DNA of 41,026 nt from Lawsonibacter sp. GTDB taxonomy: Bacteria; Bacillota; Clostridia; Oscillospirales; Oscillospiraceae. Both the position numbers and the translations under genes were made by a program. This document shows positions 15,771-24,783 of this stretch, in pieces; within the stretch, counting starts at the first letter, position 1; each line of letters starts with the position of its first letter. The notes beneath the pieces are model-generated. The model ran no database searches. It was not told the origin of the DNA and worked only from the letters and a program-made list of their open reading frames with translations. The stretch covers positions 1 to 41,026 of the forward strand of contig JAAWHL010000016.1 of assembly GCA_022795855.1 (NCBI GenBank), given 5' to 3'.

Positions 15771-16811
15771 CTAATCCGCGTCGGGCTGGAACAGCTCGGC
15801 GGGCAGCAGGTCGGACAGCCCCACCAGGAAGGGGGAAAGGCCGCCGCCGGTCTCCATCCGGGGGGACTCCAGGGGGAGCTGTCCGGGCAGGGGGCCGGCG
15901 GGCAGCGCCACGGTGAACACCAGCCCGCCCCGGTCGTTCTCCTGGGCCAGCAGGGCCCCCCTGTGGAGGTGGACGATGCGCCGCACCACGTCCAGGCCCA
16001 TGCCCGCGCCGTCCTGCGGGGCGGGGATACCCTCCTCCTGCCGGCGGAGCAGGGCGGCCAGCCCGGAGGCTTCTCCGCCGCTGTCCGATACGGTGAGCAC
16101 CGCCCGGTCCTCCCAGGGGCGCAGATCCAGGCAGACGGTTTTGGCGGATTTGGCGGCGTTGGAGATCAGGTCCAGCAGCATCCGCTGCAAAAGCTCCGGG
16201 TCGCCGGGAATCAGCAGTCCGGCGCACCGGCCGGAGCAGGTGAGCTCCACCCCCGCCTTGCGCAGCAGGGGGGCGGCCTGGCGGGCCGTCTGGGCGCACA
16301 GTCCGGCCAGGTCCATGGTCACCGGGCGAAACTGCGCTTCCGCCTGTTCCAGCGGCACATTGAGGAATTCCAGGTTGTGGATCAGCCGCAGCATCTGGTG
16401 AAAGCTCTGGCTGAACCGGGCCAGGCGGGGGTCGGAGCCGGCCGGCTCGTCCTCCTGGGCGGAGAACAGCTCCAGCTGCTGGAGCAGCCCGCCCATTTTG
16501 TCCCGCATCTGGCGGGAAAAGCCGTCCAGCTGCGGTCCGGTGACGCCGCAGTCCCGGGCGGGGTGGAACAGGACCACCTCCCGTCCGGGGGAGGCAATCC
16601 GGGTGAAGAGGTAGCTCTCCTCGCCCTGGGCGAAGCTGCCCGCCTCCGACCCCAGCTCCAGGGAGCGGGTCAGGCCGGCCGGGGCCGGCGCGCCCACGGT
16701 CAGGTGGGGGAGCTGCCGGCGGGCTGCTCCGTTCATTGCGGTGATACAGCCGCTGCGGATCTCCAGAGCAGCCTGCCCGAACTGCTCCAGATTGTATTCT
16801 TCCTGCGTCAT
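15771..16811 (-). CDS. Histidine-kinase-like ATPase without a clear phosphoacceptor histidine
   Basis: A 346-residue soluble protein. The ATG at 16811 has AAGGAGG five bases upstream; an in-frame ATG 34 codons earlier lacks one. The C-terminal 150 residues are a HATPase domain: N-box LLDLISNAAKSAK (212-224), a degenerate G1 box VSDSGG (241-246) and G2 box GAGMGLDVVRRIV (268-280). The N-terminal 90 residues resemble a small sensor domain. Where kinases carry H-E-L-R-x-P the sequence is GFSRQMRDKMGG, with Arg100 in place of the histidine. No membrane segment and no adjacent response regulator are present. It may be an inactive or partner-dependent kinase, or an anti-sigma/ATPase-like regulator. 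Confidence 0.75.
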   Translation of the reverse strand: MTQEEYNLEQFGQAALEIRSGCITAMNGAARRQLPHLTVGAPAPAGLTRSLELGSEAGSFAQGEESYLFTRIASPGREVVLFHPARDCGVTGPQLDGFSRQMRDKMGGLLQQLELFSAQEDEPAGSDPRLARFSQSFHQMLRLIHNLEFLNVPLEQAEAQFRPVTMDLAGLCAQTARQAAPLLRKAGVELTCSGRCAGLLIPGDPELLQRMLLDLISNAAKSAKTVCLDLRPWEDRAVLTVSDSGGEASGLAALLRRQEEGIPAPQDGAGMGLDVVRRIVHLHRGALLAQENDRGGLVFTVALPAGPLPGQLPLESPRMETGGGLSPFLVGLSDLLPAELFQPDAD

Positions 16812-16847
16812 AATATCCTCCTTGCGCCTTAGAACCTGCGTTTCCAG

Positions 16848-17124
16848 CTCATGACCAGCGTCCGGCGGCGGAACCGGGTTCTTTAGTAATGTGCAGGAAG
16901 GCCGGGGGTTCATACTCCGGCCTCATTCTTTATTTATCTTATGTGAGACGACTGAGTTTTGGCCCGAACCGAGTCAAGCCTAGTATAACAAAAAAGAACG
17001 TCGTCAACAAGCGGAAAAGGTCGATTCCTGGGGAAGAATTGAAAAAAGAGGCGGAAGGGGGGGCCTTGCGGCTCGATAGCTAAAAATCTCCGGAAAAATC
17101 CGGAAAAACTATGCAAAAATAGAC
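16848..17124. other. Non-coding gap upstream of the kinase-like gene and gapdh
   Basis: No gene is supported. It contains the leader of the kinase-like gene (about 160 bases) with a hairpin near 16904-16923 (AGGCCGG with CCGGCCT), which on the plus strand is followed by a T-rich stretch but has no gene before it. Confidence 0.5.
16982..17010 (-). promoter_or_regulatory. Possible promoter of the kinase-like gene
   Basis: Minus strand TTGTTG (17005-17010) and TATACT (16982-16987) with a 17-base spacer. The -35 is weak. Confidence 0.45.
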
Positions 17125-18205
<1,081 letters not shown>

Positions 18206-18231
18206 GCGGCTTTGCCATCCCCCTGACGAGG

Positions 18232-18273
18232 AAGGGCCCCCGGAGAGACCAGGTCTCTCCGGGGGCCCTTTTT
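18232..18273 (+). terminator. Terminator after gapdh
   Basis: A stem of at least 17 bp (18232-18248 with 18254-18270) with a 5-base loop and a terminal TTTTT. It lies between convergent genes; minus-strand exit has little U, so it mainly serves gapdh. Confidence 0.9.
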
Positions 18274-18283
18274 GAGGGGACGC

Positions 18284-18877
18284 CTATCCGTTAAACCGGT
18301 TCATGGCCCTGTCGCAGCCCTCGCCGATGAGGCATTCTACCGCGTCGGCCGCCCGCTTTACGGCCCCTTCCATGGCCTTTTTGTCCTCGCCGGCGAACCG
18401 GCCCAGCACCCAGTCGGCCAGGTCGTAGTCCGGATGGGGCTTTTCGCCCACCCCCACCCGCACCCGGGGGAAGCGGTCGCTGCCCAGGTGCTGGATGATG
18501 CTCTTCAGCCCGTTGTGCCCCCCTGCGGACCCGCTCCGGCGGATCCGCAGGCGGCCCACGGCCAGGGCGATGTCGTCGGATACCACCAGGACCCGCTCCG
18601 GCGGGATTTTGTAAAAATCCGCCGCGGGGCGCACCGCCTCGCCGGACAGGTTCATAAAGGTGACCGGTTTCATCACCAGCACCTTTTCTCCGGAAATTTC
18701 GGCCAGGGCGGTCAGGGCCTTGAATTTCAGCCGCTGGATGGGGAGGTTCCGGCGGGCGCCGATTTCGTCGGCCACCATAAAGCCCGCGTTGTGCCGGGTA
18801 TTCTCGTATTTCTCCCCGGGGTTGCCCAGGCAGACCAGCAGCCAGGACGCCCCGCCGGAGCTTTTCTGAAACAGCAT
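18284..18877 (-). CDS. pth: Peptidyl-tRNA hydrolase
   Basis: Recycles peptidyl-tRNA released from stalled ribosomes by cutting the ester bond. The 197-residue protein has the N-terminal WLLVCLGNPGEKYENTRHNAGF with catalytic His29, the tRNA-contact segment PVTFMNLSG, the conserved VVSDDIAL aspartate, and GSAGGHNGLKSI. An eleven-residue N-terminal extension precedes the usual start. GGGGAGG lies ten bases upstream of the ATG. The gene follows an ABC exporter gene by 21 bases, so it is probably the last gene of the marR-ABC-ABC transcript; it is more often found beside a ribosomal or mfd gene. Confidence 0.96.
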   Translation of the reverse strand: MLFQKSSGGASWLLVCLGNPGEKYENTRHNAGFMVADEIGARRNLPIQRLKFKALTALAEISGEKVLVMKPVTFMNLSGEAVRPAADFYKIPPERVLVVSDDIALAVGRLRIRRSGSAGGHNGLKSIIQHLGSDRFPRVRVGVGEKPHPDYDLADWVLGRFAGEDKKAMEGAVKRAADAVECLIGEGCDRAMNRFNG

Positions 18878-18898
18878 GTTGTCGGCACCTCCCCGGGT

Positions 18899-20974
18899 TC
18901 AGGACAGCTGGAACTGCCCGGTATACAGCCGGTAGTACCGGCCCTTGGCGTCCAGCAGCTCCTGATGGCTGCCCTTTTCCTCAATCTCGCCGTGCTCGAT
19001 GACCACGATACAGTTGGCGTTGCGCACGGTGGACAGGCGGTGGGCAATCACAAAGACGGTCCGGCCCTCCATCAGCGCGTCCATGCCCCGCTGAATCAGG
19101 GCCTCGGTGCGGGTATCGATGGAGGAGGTGGCCTCGTCCAGAATCATCACCGGCGGGTCGGCCACGGCGGCCCGGGCGATGGCCAGCAGCTGGCGCTGGC
19201 CCTGGGACAGGTTGGCCCCGTCCCCGGTGACCATAGTCTGGTAGCCGTCGGGCAGGCGGCGGACGAAGGAGTGGGCGTTGGCGCTTTTGGCGGCGGCCAC
19301 GCACTCCTCGTCGGAGGCGTCCAGGCGGCCGTAGCGGATGTTGTCCATGATGGTGCCGGTGAACAGGTGGGTGTCCTGGAGCACCGCCCCCAGGGACCGG
19401 CGCAGGTCGTCCTTGCGGATGGCGGTCACCGGGATGCCGTCGTAGGTAATCATGCCGCCCTCGATTTCGTAAAAGCGGTTGATCAGGTTGGTGACGGTGG
19501 TCTTGCCCGCGCCGGTGGAGCCCACAAAGGCGATTTTCTGCCCCGGGTCGGCGTAGACCGACACGTCCTTCAAAATCCGCTTGCCGGGGACGTAGGAGAA
19601 GTCCACGCGGCTGAACCGCACCGCGCCCCGCAGCTCGGCCAGGCAGAAGTCCTCCCCGGGGACTCTGCGCACCGCGCCCCGAATCAGGTGGAGGGTCTGG
19701 GCCCCGTCGGGGCCGGGGTACTTCCAGGCCCAGCCGTGGCGGGCGAGACAGGCGGGGTCCGGGACGGACTCCGGGTCGGTGATTTCGGTCAGGGCCTCGC
19801 CCTCCCCCACAAAGACGGGGACCAGCTCCATGCCGCCGCTCCGGGGGACCTTCCAGGCCCAGGTCCGGGGCCGGCCGGGGCCGCTGAACAGGGAGAGGGT
19901 GCCGTTGGCGTCCTTCTCCGCCGCCGCCAGGGTGACGGATCCCCCGTCCGCCTCGGCGGCAGTGTCCATCACCTCAAAAATGCGCTCCGCTCCGGCGATG
20001 GCGGACAGCAGGGTGGTCATCTGCTGGGAAATCTGGTTCAGGGGCTGGCCCACCTGCCGGGAGTAGTTGAGATAAATGGCCAGCCCGCCCAGGTCAAAGC
20101 CCTGGAGGACGGACAGCAGCCCGCCGAAGGCGGCGGTGAGGGCGTAGCTGATGTTCATCAGGTTGCCCGCCATGGGCATAATCATGGTGGAATAGAAGTT
20201 GGCCTTTTGGGCGGCGTCCCGGTAGGCGTTGTTCAGCTGGCGGAATTTGGCCTTGGCCTCCTCCTCGTGGGTGAAGGCCTTGACCACCTTCAGCCCCTCG
20301 ATGGTCTCCTGGATCTCGCCGTTCACCCTGCCCAGGGCGGCCTGCTGCTTCTGATAGAACCGGCGGCTGCGGCCCCCCAGCTTTTTGAAGAGGGCCATGG
20401 TGAGGGCGAGCACCGCCGCGGTGACAAAAAACAGCTTCCAGTTGATGAAGAGCATCAGGCCCACCAGTCCCGCGAACATCAGGCAGCTTTGGAACAGGGA
20501 GACCACGCTCTGCTGGAGGGCCAGCTGCACGTTGTCCGCGTCGTTGGTAAAGCGGCTCATCAGCTCCCCGTGGGGGTGCTGGTCGAAGTAGGACAGGGGG
20601 AGCCGCTGGAGGCTGTCGAACAGGTCCTTGCGCAGGCGGTTGACCCCCCGCTCGGCCAGCCGGACCATCATGGCCGACTGCCCGTAGGTGGCAAGACAGC
20701 CCAGCAGGTAGATGCCCGCCAGCAGGGCGATGCGGACGGCCAGCCCGGACAGCTTCTCGTCCAGGGACAGATCGGGGTTTATCAGCAGGTTGGTGATGGG
20801 GCGCACCAGATAGGAGCCGCCCAGGTTGGAGCCCACCGAGACCAGCAGGCACAGCAGCACAAACAGCAGGGGCAGCTTGCTTCTGGTCAGGTAGCCCACC
20901 AGCCGCACCCCGGTTTTTTTCAGATTTTTGGGCTTAACCGGCCCGGCCTTGAAGGCTTGATGCGGTCCAGGCAT
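18899..20974 (-). CDS. ABC exporter half, catalytically complete subunit with linker insertion
   Basis: A 691-residue fused permease-ATPase of the multidrug exporter type. Six membrane segments occupy about 30-320. The ATPase has Walker A GSTGAGKT (from 485), signature LSQGQ, Walker B VMILDEATSSID with the catalytic Glu, and switch IAHRLS: a complete hydrolysis site. Between the two domains an insertion of roughly 115 residues holds two similar short blocks, RTWAWKVP and HGWAWKYP, each following an acidic/Gly stretch. The ATG overlaps the stop of the upstream half-transporter by one base (TAATG), with a G-rich ribosome site. It forms a heterodimer with that protein. Confidence 0.92.
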   Translation of the reverse strand: MPGPHQAFKAGPVKPKNLKKTGVRLVGYLTRSKLPLLFVLLCLLVSVGSNLGGSYLVRPITNLLINPDLSLDEKLSGLAVRIALLAGIYLLGCLATYGQSAMMVRLAERGVNRLRKDLFDSLQRLPLSYFDQHPHGELMSRFTNDADNVQLALQQSVVSLFQSCLMFAGLVGLMLFINWKLFFVTAAVLALTMALFKKLGGRSRRFYQKQQAALGRVNGEIQETIEGLKVVKAFTHEEEAKAKFRQLNNAYRDAAQKANFYSTMIMPMAGNLMNISYALTAAFGGLLSVLQGFDLGGLAIYLNYSRQVGQPLNQISQQMTTLLSAIAGAERIFEVMDTAAEADGGSVTLAAAEKDANGTLSLFSGPGRPRTWAWKVPRSGGMELVPVFVGEGEALTEITDPESVPDPACLARHGWAWKYPGPDGAQTLHLIRGAVRRVPGEDFCLAELRGAVRFSRVDFSYVPGKRILKDVSVYADPGQKIAFVGSTGAGKTTVTNLINRFYEIEGGMITYDGIPVTAIRKDDLRRSLGAVLQDTHLFTGTIMDNIRYGRLDASDEECVAAAKSANAHSFVRRLPDGYQTMVTGDGANLSQGQRQLLAIARAAVADPPVMILDEATSSIDTRTEALIQRGMDALMEGRTVFVIAHRLSTVRNANCIVVIEHGEIEEKGSHQELLDAKGRYYRLYTGQFQLS

Positions 20975-22707
20975 TATCCCCCCACCCCCTCTTGCTGAGA
21001 CTGATAGATTTCCTGATAGATTCTGCTGCCCGCCATCAGCTCCTCGTGGGTGCCCCGGCCGGCGATGTGGTCGTCGTCCAGGATGAGAATCTCGTCGGCG
21101 TACTGCACGGACGAGATGCGCTGGGCGATGATGATGACGGTGGTGTCCTTCAGATTGGTGTGGAAGGACGCGCGGATGGCCGCCTCGGTGGCCGAGTCCA
21201 CGGCGGAGGTGGAGTCGTCCAGGATGAGAATGGCCGGCTTGCGGAGCATGGCCCGGGCGATGCACAGCCGCTGCTTCTGCCCGCCGGACACGTTGGTGCC
21301 CCCCTGGGTCAGCAGGGTGTCAAAGCCGTCGGGCAGCTGCATGATAAAGTCGTAGGCCTGGGCGTCCTTTGCCGCCTGGACCAGCTCCTCCTCGGAGGCG
21401 CCAGGGCGGCCCCACAGCAGGTTCTCCCGGATGGTGCCGGTGAACAGCACGTTGGTCTGAAGCACCATGCCGATGCGGCCCCGCAGCTCCTCCAGGGGGT
21501 AGTCCCGCACGTCCACCCCGTCGACCAGGACGGTCCCGCCGGTGACGTCGTAGAACCGGGGGATCAGGTTGACCAGGGAGGATTTGCCCGTTCCGGTGCC
21601 GCCCACCACGGCCACGAACCGGCCCGGCTCCACGGTGAAGCTGATGTGGGAAAGCACGTCGTCGCCCGCGCCCTCTGCGGCGTATTTGAAGGACACGTCC
21701 CGGAATTCCACCCGGCCCCTGGGGGCGGGGAGGGGGGCGGCCTGCGCCTGATTCCGGACGGAGGGGACGGCGTCCAGCACCTCGCCGATGCGCCGGGCGC
21801 AGGCCTGGGCCCGGGAGAGCTGAAGCAGGGACATGGCCACCATCATGACGCTCATGAGCACCTGCATGATGTAGCTCAGGAAGGCGTTCAGGTCCCCCAG
21901 CTCGAAGGAGGCCCCCATGACCATCCGGCCCCCGAAGTAGAGCACGGCCAGGGTGGCCCCGTTCATGGCCAGCATCATGATGGGCATAATGGCGATAATG
22001 CGCATCCCCACGGTGAGCCCGGCGGACATCAGCTCGTCGCTGGCGCGGTTGAACTTCTCCCGCTCGTGGTTCTCCCGGACGAAGGCCTTTACCACCCGGA
22101 TAGCCACCAGGTTCTCCTGGAGCACATTGTTCAAACCGTCGATTTTCTTCTGCATCACATCAAAAAGGCGGGTGCAGATTTTCATCAGTACAGCGATGGC
22201 CAGCGCCATCAGGGGGATAATGACCAGCAGCACCAGGGCCAGCCGGGCGTTGAGGCAGAGGCTGACGGCCAGGGCGGCCAGAAGCATCACCGGGGCCCGC
22301 ACCAGCATCCGCAGGCCCATGGCCAGCATCATGGTCATGGCGTTGACGTCGTTGGTCATGCGGGTGATGAGGGAGGCGGAGGAAAAGCGGTCGATGTCGG
22401 CGAAGGAGAACTCCTGCACCTTGTCAAACAGGCACTGGCGCAGGTTTCCGCCAAAGCCCTGGCTGGCGAAGGCGGCGTATTTGGCAGCCAGCACGCCGCA
22501 GGCCATGGACGCGCCGGCCAGCGCCAGCATCACCGCCCCCAGCCGGAAGATATAGCCGGTGTCCCCCGAGGGGATGGCCTCATCCACAATCTCCGCCATG
22601 ACCAGGGGGAGCAGCAGCTCGCAGATGACCTCCAGTACGATGAGGACGGGCGCCTTGACGGCGTCCTTTTTGTAGCCCTCCAAATGGGTAAGAAACAGGG
22701 AAAGCAA
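20974..22707 (-). CDS. ABC exporter half, degenerate-site subunit
   Basis: A 577-residue fused permease-ATPase. Six membrane segments occupy the first 310 residues. The ATPase has Walker A GGTGTGKS and signature VSGGQ, but Walker B reads ILILDDSTSAVD (Asp instead of the catalytic Glu) and the switch is IAQRIS (Gln instead of His). This is the hallmark of heterodimeric exporters such as TM287/288 and BmrCD, where one site is degenerate. The start codon is TTG, ten bases after AAAGGAG. It lies 7 bases behind marR, and with the next gene forms the exporter; substrate is probably an amphiphilic toxin. Confidence 0.93.
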   Translation of the reverse strand: MLSLFLTHLEGYKKDAVKAPVLIVLEVICELLLPLVMAEIVDEAIPSGDTGYIFRLGAVMLALAGASMACGVLAAKYAAFASQGFGGNLRQCLFDKVQEFSFADIDRFSSASLITRMTNDVNAMTMMLAMGLRMLVRAPVMLLAALAVSLCLNARLALVLLVIIPLMALAIAVLMKICTRLFDVMQKKIDGLNNVLQENLVAIRVVKAFVRENHEREKFNRASDELMSAGLTVGMRIIAIMPIMMLAMNGATLAVLYFGGRMVMGASFELGDLNAFLSYIMQVLMSVMMVAMSLLQLSRAQACARRIGEVLDAVPSVRNQAQAAPLPAPRGRVEFRDVSFKYAAEGAGDDVLSHISFTVEPGRFVAVVGGTGTGKSSLVNLIPRFYDVTGGTVLVDGVDVRDYPLEELRGRIGMVLQTNVLFTGTIRENLLWGRPGASEEELVQAAKDAQAYDFIMQLPDGFDTLLTQGGTNVSGGQKQRLCIARAMLRKPAILILDDSTSAVDSATEAAIRASFHTNLKDTTVIIIAQRISSVQYADEILILDDDHIAGRGTHEELMAGSRIYQEIYQSQQEGVGG

Positions 22708-22714
22708 GTCAAAA

Positions 22715-23188
22715 TCACTCCTTTGCTTGGGAATCGGGGTTGGGAGAGCGCAGGTTGTCCAGCATCCGGCGCTGGAACTGGGCCAGCTGCCGGAGCTCGT
22801 CCGGGGAAAAGCCGGACATCATTTGGCCGGAGACCCGGCGGAAGACCTCCCGGCAGCCGGAGACCGCCCGGGAGCCCTTCTCCGTAAGGCTTACCCGGTT
22901 GCGCCGGGCGTCCTTCTGCCCGGGCTCGCGGCGGATGTAGCCGCTCTTTTCCAGGGATTTCAGGGAGCTTGCCACTGCGGCGGGGGAGATGTGCAGCAGG
23001 TCCGCCAGCTCCCGCTGGGCGCGGCACTGCTGCTCCCGGTCCGCGTCTCCCGACTCCAGAATGGTGAGCAGCATGGGGTGCCCCACCGCCCCCAGGCCCG
23101 CGGCGTTCAGCCCGGACTGGATGGCCGACCGGTGGGCCTGATTCAGGCTGCGGGACAGCAGCTCCATCTCGCGGAACGTCTCGTCCAC
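22715..23188 (-). CDS. MarR-family transcriptional regulator
   Basis: A 157-residue winged-helix repressor. The GTG at 23188 is chosen because AAGGAGG lies seven bases upstream; an in-frame ATG ten codons earlier has no ribosome site and would fall inside the operator region. The DNA-binding core is LADLLHISPAAVASSLKSLEKSGYIRREP with the wing DARRNRVSLTEKG. MarR dimers bind palindromes and release them on binding phenolic or lipophilic ligands. It is the first gene of the exporter operon and most likely represses itself and the exporter. Confidence 0.93.
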   Translation of the reverse strand: MDETFREMELLSRSLNQAHRSAIQSGLNAAGLGAVGHPMLLTILESGDADREQQCRAQRELADLLHISPAAVASSLKSLEKSGYIRREPGQKDARRNRVSLTEKGSRAVSGCREVFRRVSGQMMSGFSPDELRQLAQFQRRMLDNLRSPNPDSQAKE

Positions 23189-23214
23189 GGAAAAACCTCC
23201 TTCCGGAATAATGA

Positions 23215-23241
23215 TCAAGGGGTTAATTATTAATGCCTTGA
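23215..23241. promoter_or_regulatory. Palindromic operator, probably for the MarR regulator
   Basis: A 27-base imperfect palindrome with arms TCAAGG and CCTTGA and an inner TTAAT-T-ATTAA. It starts three bases after the -10 box, covering the transcription start and early leader, the right place to block the promoter. Confidence 0.7.
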
Positions 23242-23243
23242 CT

Positions 23244-23271
23244 ATTATACCGTCCCCTCCGGCGATGTCAA
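23244..23271 (-). promoter_or_regulatory. Promoter of the marR-ABC-ABC-pth operon
   Basis: Minus strand consensus TTGACA (23266-23271) and TATAAT (23244-23249) separated by 16 bases. A near-perfect promoter, as expected for one held down by a repressor. Confidence 0.85.
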
Positions 23272-23377
23272 GAGAAAGCCTCCCCGGTTCAAAAATTGTT
23301 TACATCTCCGGGCGGCCCGCCGCCCTGCGCGGGACGGAGCCCGGGGGCACATTTTGAAGGCCAGAGGCACTCCCCTC

Positions 23378-23406
23378 TTGCCAGCGCCGCCGGGACATGG
23401 TATGCT
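23378..23406 (+). promoter_or_regulatory. Promoter of ridA
   Basis: TTGCCA (23378-23383) and TATGCT (23401-23406), spacer 17, thirty bases before the start codon. Confidence 0.75.
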
Positions 23407-23435
23407 GTAGGCATCAAGGAAAGGAGCTGTTTTTC

Positions 23436-23813
23436 ATGAAAGAAGCCGTGTTCACCGACCAGGCCCCCGCCGCCATCGGCCCCTACTCCCAGGCCGTCCG
23501 GGCCGGAGAGCTGCTGTTCATCTCCGGCCAAATCCCCGTGGACCCCGCCGCCGGCACGATTCCCGAGGGCATCGCCGCCCAGACCCGGCAGTCCCTGCGC
23601 AACATTAAGGCAATTCTGGCCCAGGCGGGCCTGGACCCCTCCTCCGTGGTGAAGACCACTGTCTTTCTCCGGAGCATGGAGGACTTCGCCGCCATGAACC
23701 AGGAGTACGCCGAATTTTTCCAGGGGACCGTCTACCCTGCCCGCTCCGCCGTGGAGGCAGCCCGCCTGCCCAAGGACGTGCTGGTGGAGATTGAGACCAT
23801 CGCCCATTTCTGA
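23436..23813 (+). CDS. ridA: RidA family reactive intermediate (enamine/imine) deaminase
   Basis: Small cytosolic trimeric enzyme that hydrolyses 2-aminoacrylate and related enamine/imine intermediates produced by PLP enzymes, releasing ammonia. The ATG at 23436 has AAAGGAG nine bases upstream, giving 125 residues, normal for the family. Conserved motifs are AIGPYSQAV (13-21), LLFISGQIP (27-34), [10 protein letters not shown] and [13 protein letters not shown], which carries the substrate-binding Arg103, and LVEIETIA with the acidic partner. It is a single-gene unit with its own promoter and terminator. Confidence 0.95.
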   Translation: MKEAVFTDQAPAAIGPYSQAVRAGELLFISGQIPVDPAAGTIPEGIAAQTRQSLRNIKAILAQAGLDPSSVVKTTVFLRSMEDFAAMNQEYAEFFQGTVYPARSAVEAARLPKDVLVEIETIAHF

Positions 23814-23833
23814 CCAGCCCCTGTTGACACTCT

Positions 23834-23867
23834 GCCGCCGCCGGAGGCCGTCCGGCGGCGGCTTTTT
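23834..23867 (+). terminator. Terminator after ridA
   Basis: A perfect 12-bp stem (23834-23845 with 23851-23862), 5-base loop, then TTTTT. Confidence 0.92.
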
Positions 23868-23908
23868 GCCCGATTTTCCAAAAATATGCAGGCGGGGCCC
23901 TCCCTGGA

Positions 23909-23937
23909 TTGCAATTTCCCGGCCGCTGTGCTACACT
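23909..23937 (+). promoter_or_regulatory. Promoter of the esterase/ATP-grasp operon
   Basis: TTGCAA (23909-23914) and TACACT (23932-23937), spacer 17, about 63 bases before the first gene. Confidence 0.7.
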
Positions 23938-24000
23938 GTAAAGAAACGGAACGGCCCTGCCGCCCCGCAAGTTTTGAAACAGGCAAAGAGGAACAGCGGT

Positions 24001-24765
24001 ATGATTGAAAAATGGGAGCTTACCATACCGGAGCTGACGGGGGACGCCCCCCGCCGGGCCTACGTCTACCTGCCCGACTCCTGGCAGGAGGACCAGTCCC
24101 GGCGCTATCCGGTGCTTTACATGTTTGACGGACACAATGTTTTCTTTGACGGGGACGCCACCTACGGCAGAAGCTGGCGGATGCTGGACTACCTGGAGGG
24201 GACCGGGACCCAGCTGATTGTGGCGGCGGTGGAGTGCAGCCGCGACCCCAGGGGGGGGCGGCTGTCGGAATACTCCCCCTTCACCTGCCGGATGCCCGGC
24301 CACGGACAGATTCACGGCCGGGGGCGGCTCACCATGGACTGGCTGCTGCGCACCTTCAAGCCGCAGATTGACGCGGAGTGGCCCACCCTCCCCGGCCGGG
24401 AGCACACCTTCATCGCGGGCAGCTCCATGGGCGGGCTGATGAGCCTGTACGCCGTCACCGAGTACAACCGGTACTTCTCCCGTGCGGCCTGCCTCTCCCC
24501 CTCCATCTGGTTCGCCACGGGGAAGCTGCGGGAGCTGCTGCGCTCCGTCCCCCTGGCGCCGGACACGGTGATTTACATGGATTACGGCTCCCGGGAGCTG
24601 AGCTTCCACCCCAATATGGCCGCTCAGTTTGCCGCCACGGCCTCCCTGCTGCTGGAGCGGCGGGTCCATCTGGACTGCCGCATCGTCCCCGGGGGCAACC
24701 ACAACGAGGCCAGCTGGGAGCGGCAGATCCCCTTCTTTATGAACACCCTGCTCTATGAATTTTGA
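24001..24765 (+). CDS. Alpha/beta hydrolase, esterase D-like (first of pair)
   Basis: A 254-residue cytosolic hydrolase of the PF00756-type esterase family (esterase D, enterobactin esterase, mycolyltransferase relatives). It opens with a beta-strand region ending RAYVYLPDSW, then PVLYMFDGHNVFFD, the nucleophile elbow GSSMG at 140-144 (Ser142), and GGNHNEASW with the probable catalytic His234. The ATG is preceded by GAGGAA and follows a good promoter. It leads an operon with a second hydrolase, an ATP-grasp protein and a DUF624 protein. Substrate unknown; a siderophore- or peptide-ester is possible in view of the ligase. Confidence 0.88.
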   Translation: MIEKWELTIPELTGDAPRRAYVYLPDSWQEDQSRRYPVLYMFDGHNVFFDGDATYGRSWRMLDYLEGTGTQLIVAAVECSRDPRGGRLSEYSPFTCRMPGHGQIHGRGRLTMDWLLRTFKPQIDAEWPTLPGREHTFIAGSSMGGLMSLYAVTEYNRYFSRAACLSPSIWFATGKLRELLRSVPLAPDTVIYMDYGSRELSFHPNMAAQFAATASLLLERRVHLDCRIVPGGNHNEASWERQIPFFMNTLLYEF

Positions 24766-24783
24766 TACAGGAGGACATGCTTC

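Noticed and set aside
16812-16913. A 34-codon N-terminal extension of the kinase-like gene
   Set aside because: No ribosome site upstream of that ATG; AAGGAGG sits correctly before the ATG at 16811.
18272-20998. A 908-residue open frame on the plus strand opposite pth and an ABC exporter gene
   Set aside because: It is an antisense shadow of the conserved minus-strand genes, rich in Gly/His/Gln/Val, with no ribosome site.
20974-21265. A longer start for the second ABC exporter half (adding 97 residues)
   Set aside because: The extra residues are His/Arg/Gly-rich and overlap the ATPase end of the upstream gene; the ATG overlapping that gene's stop has a ribosome site.
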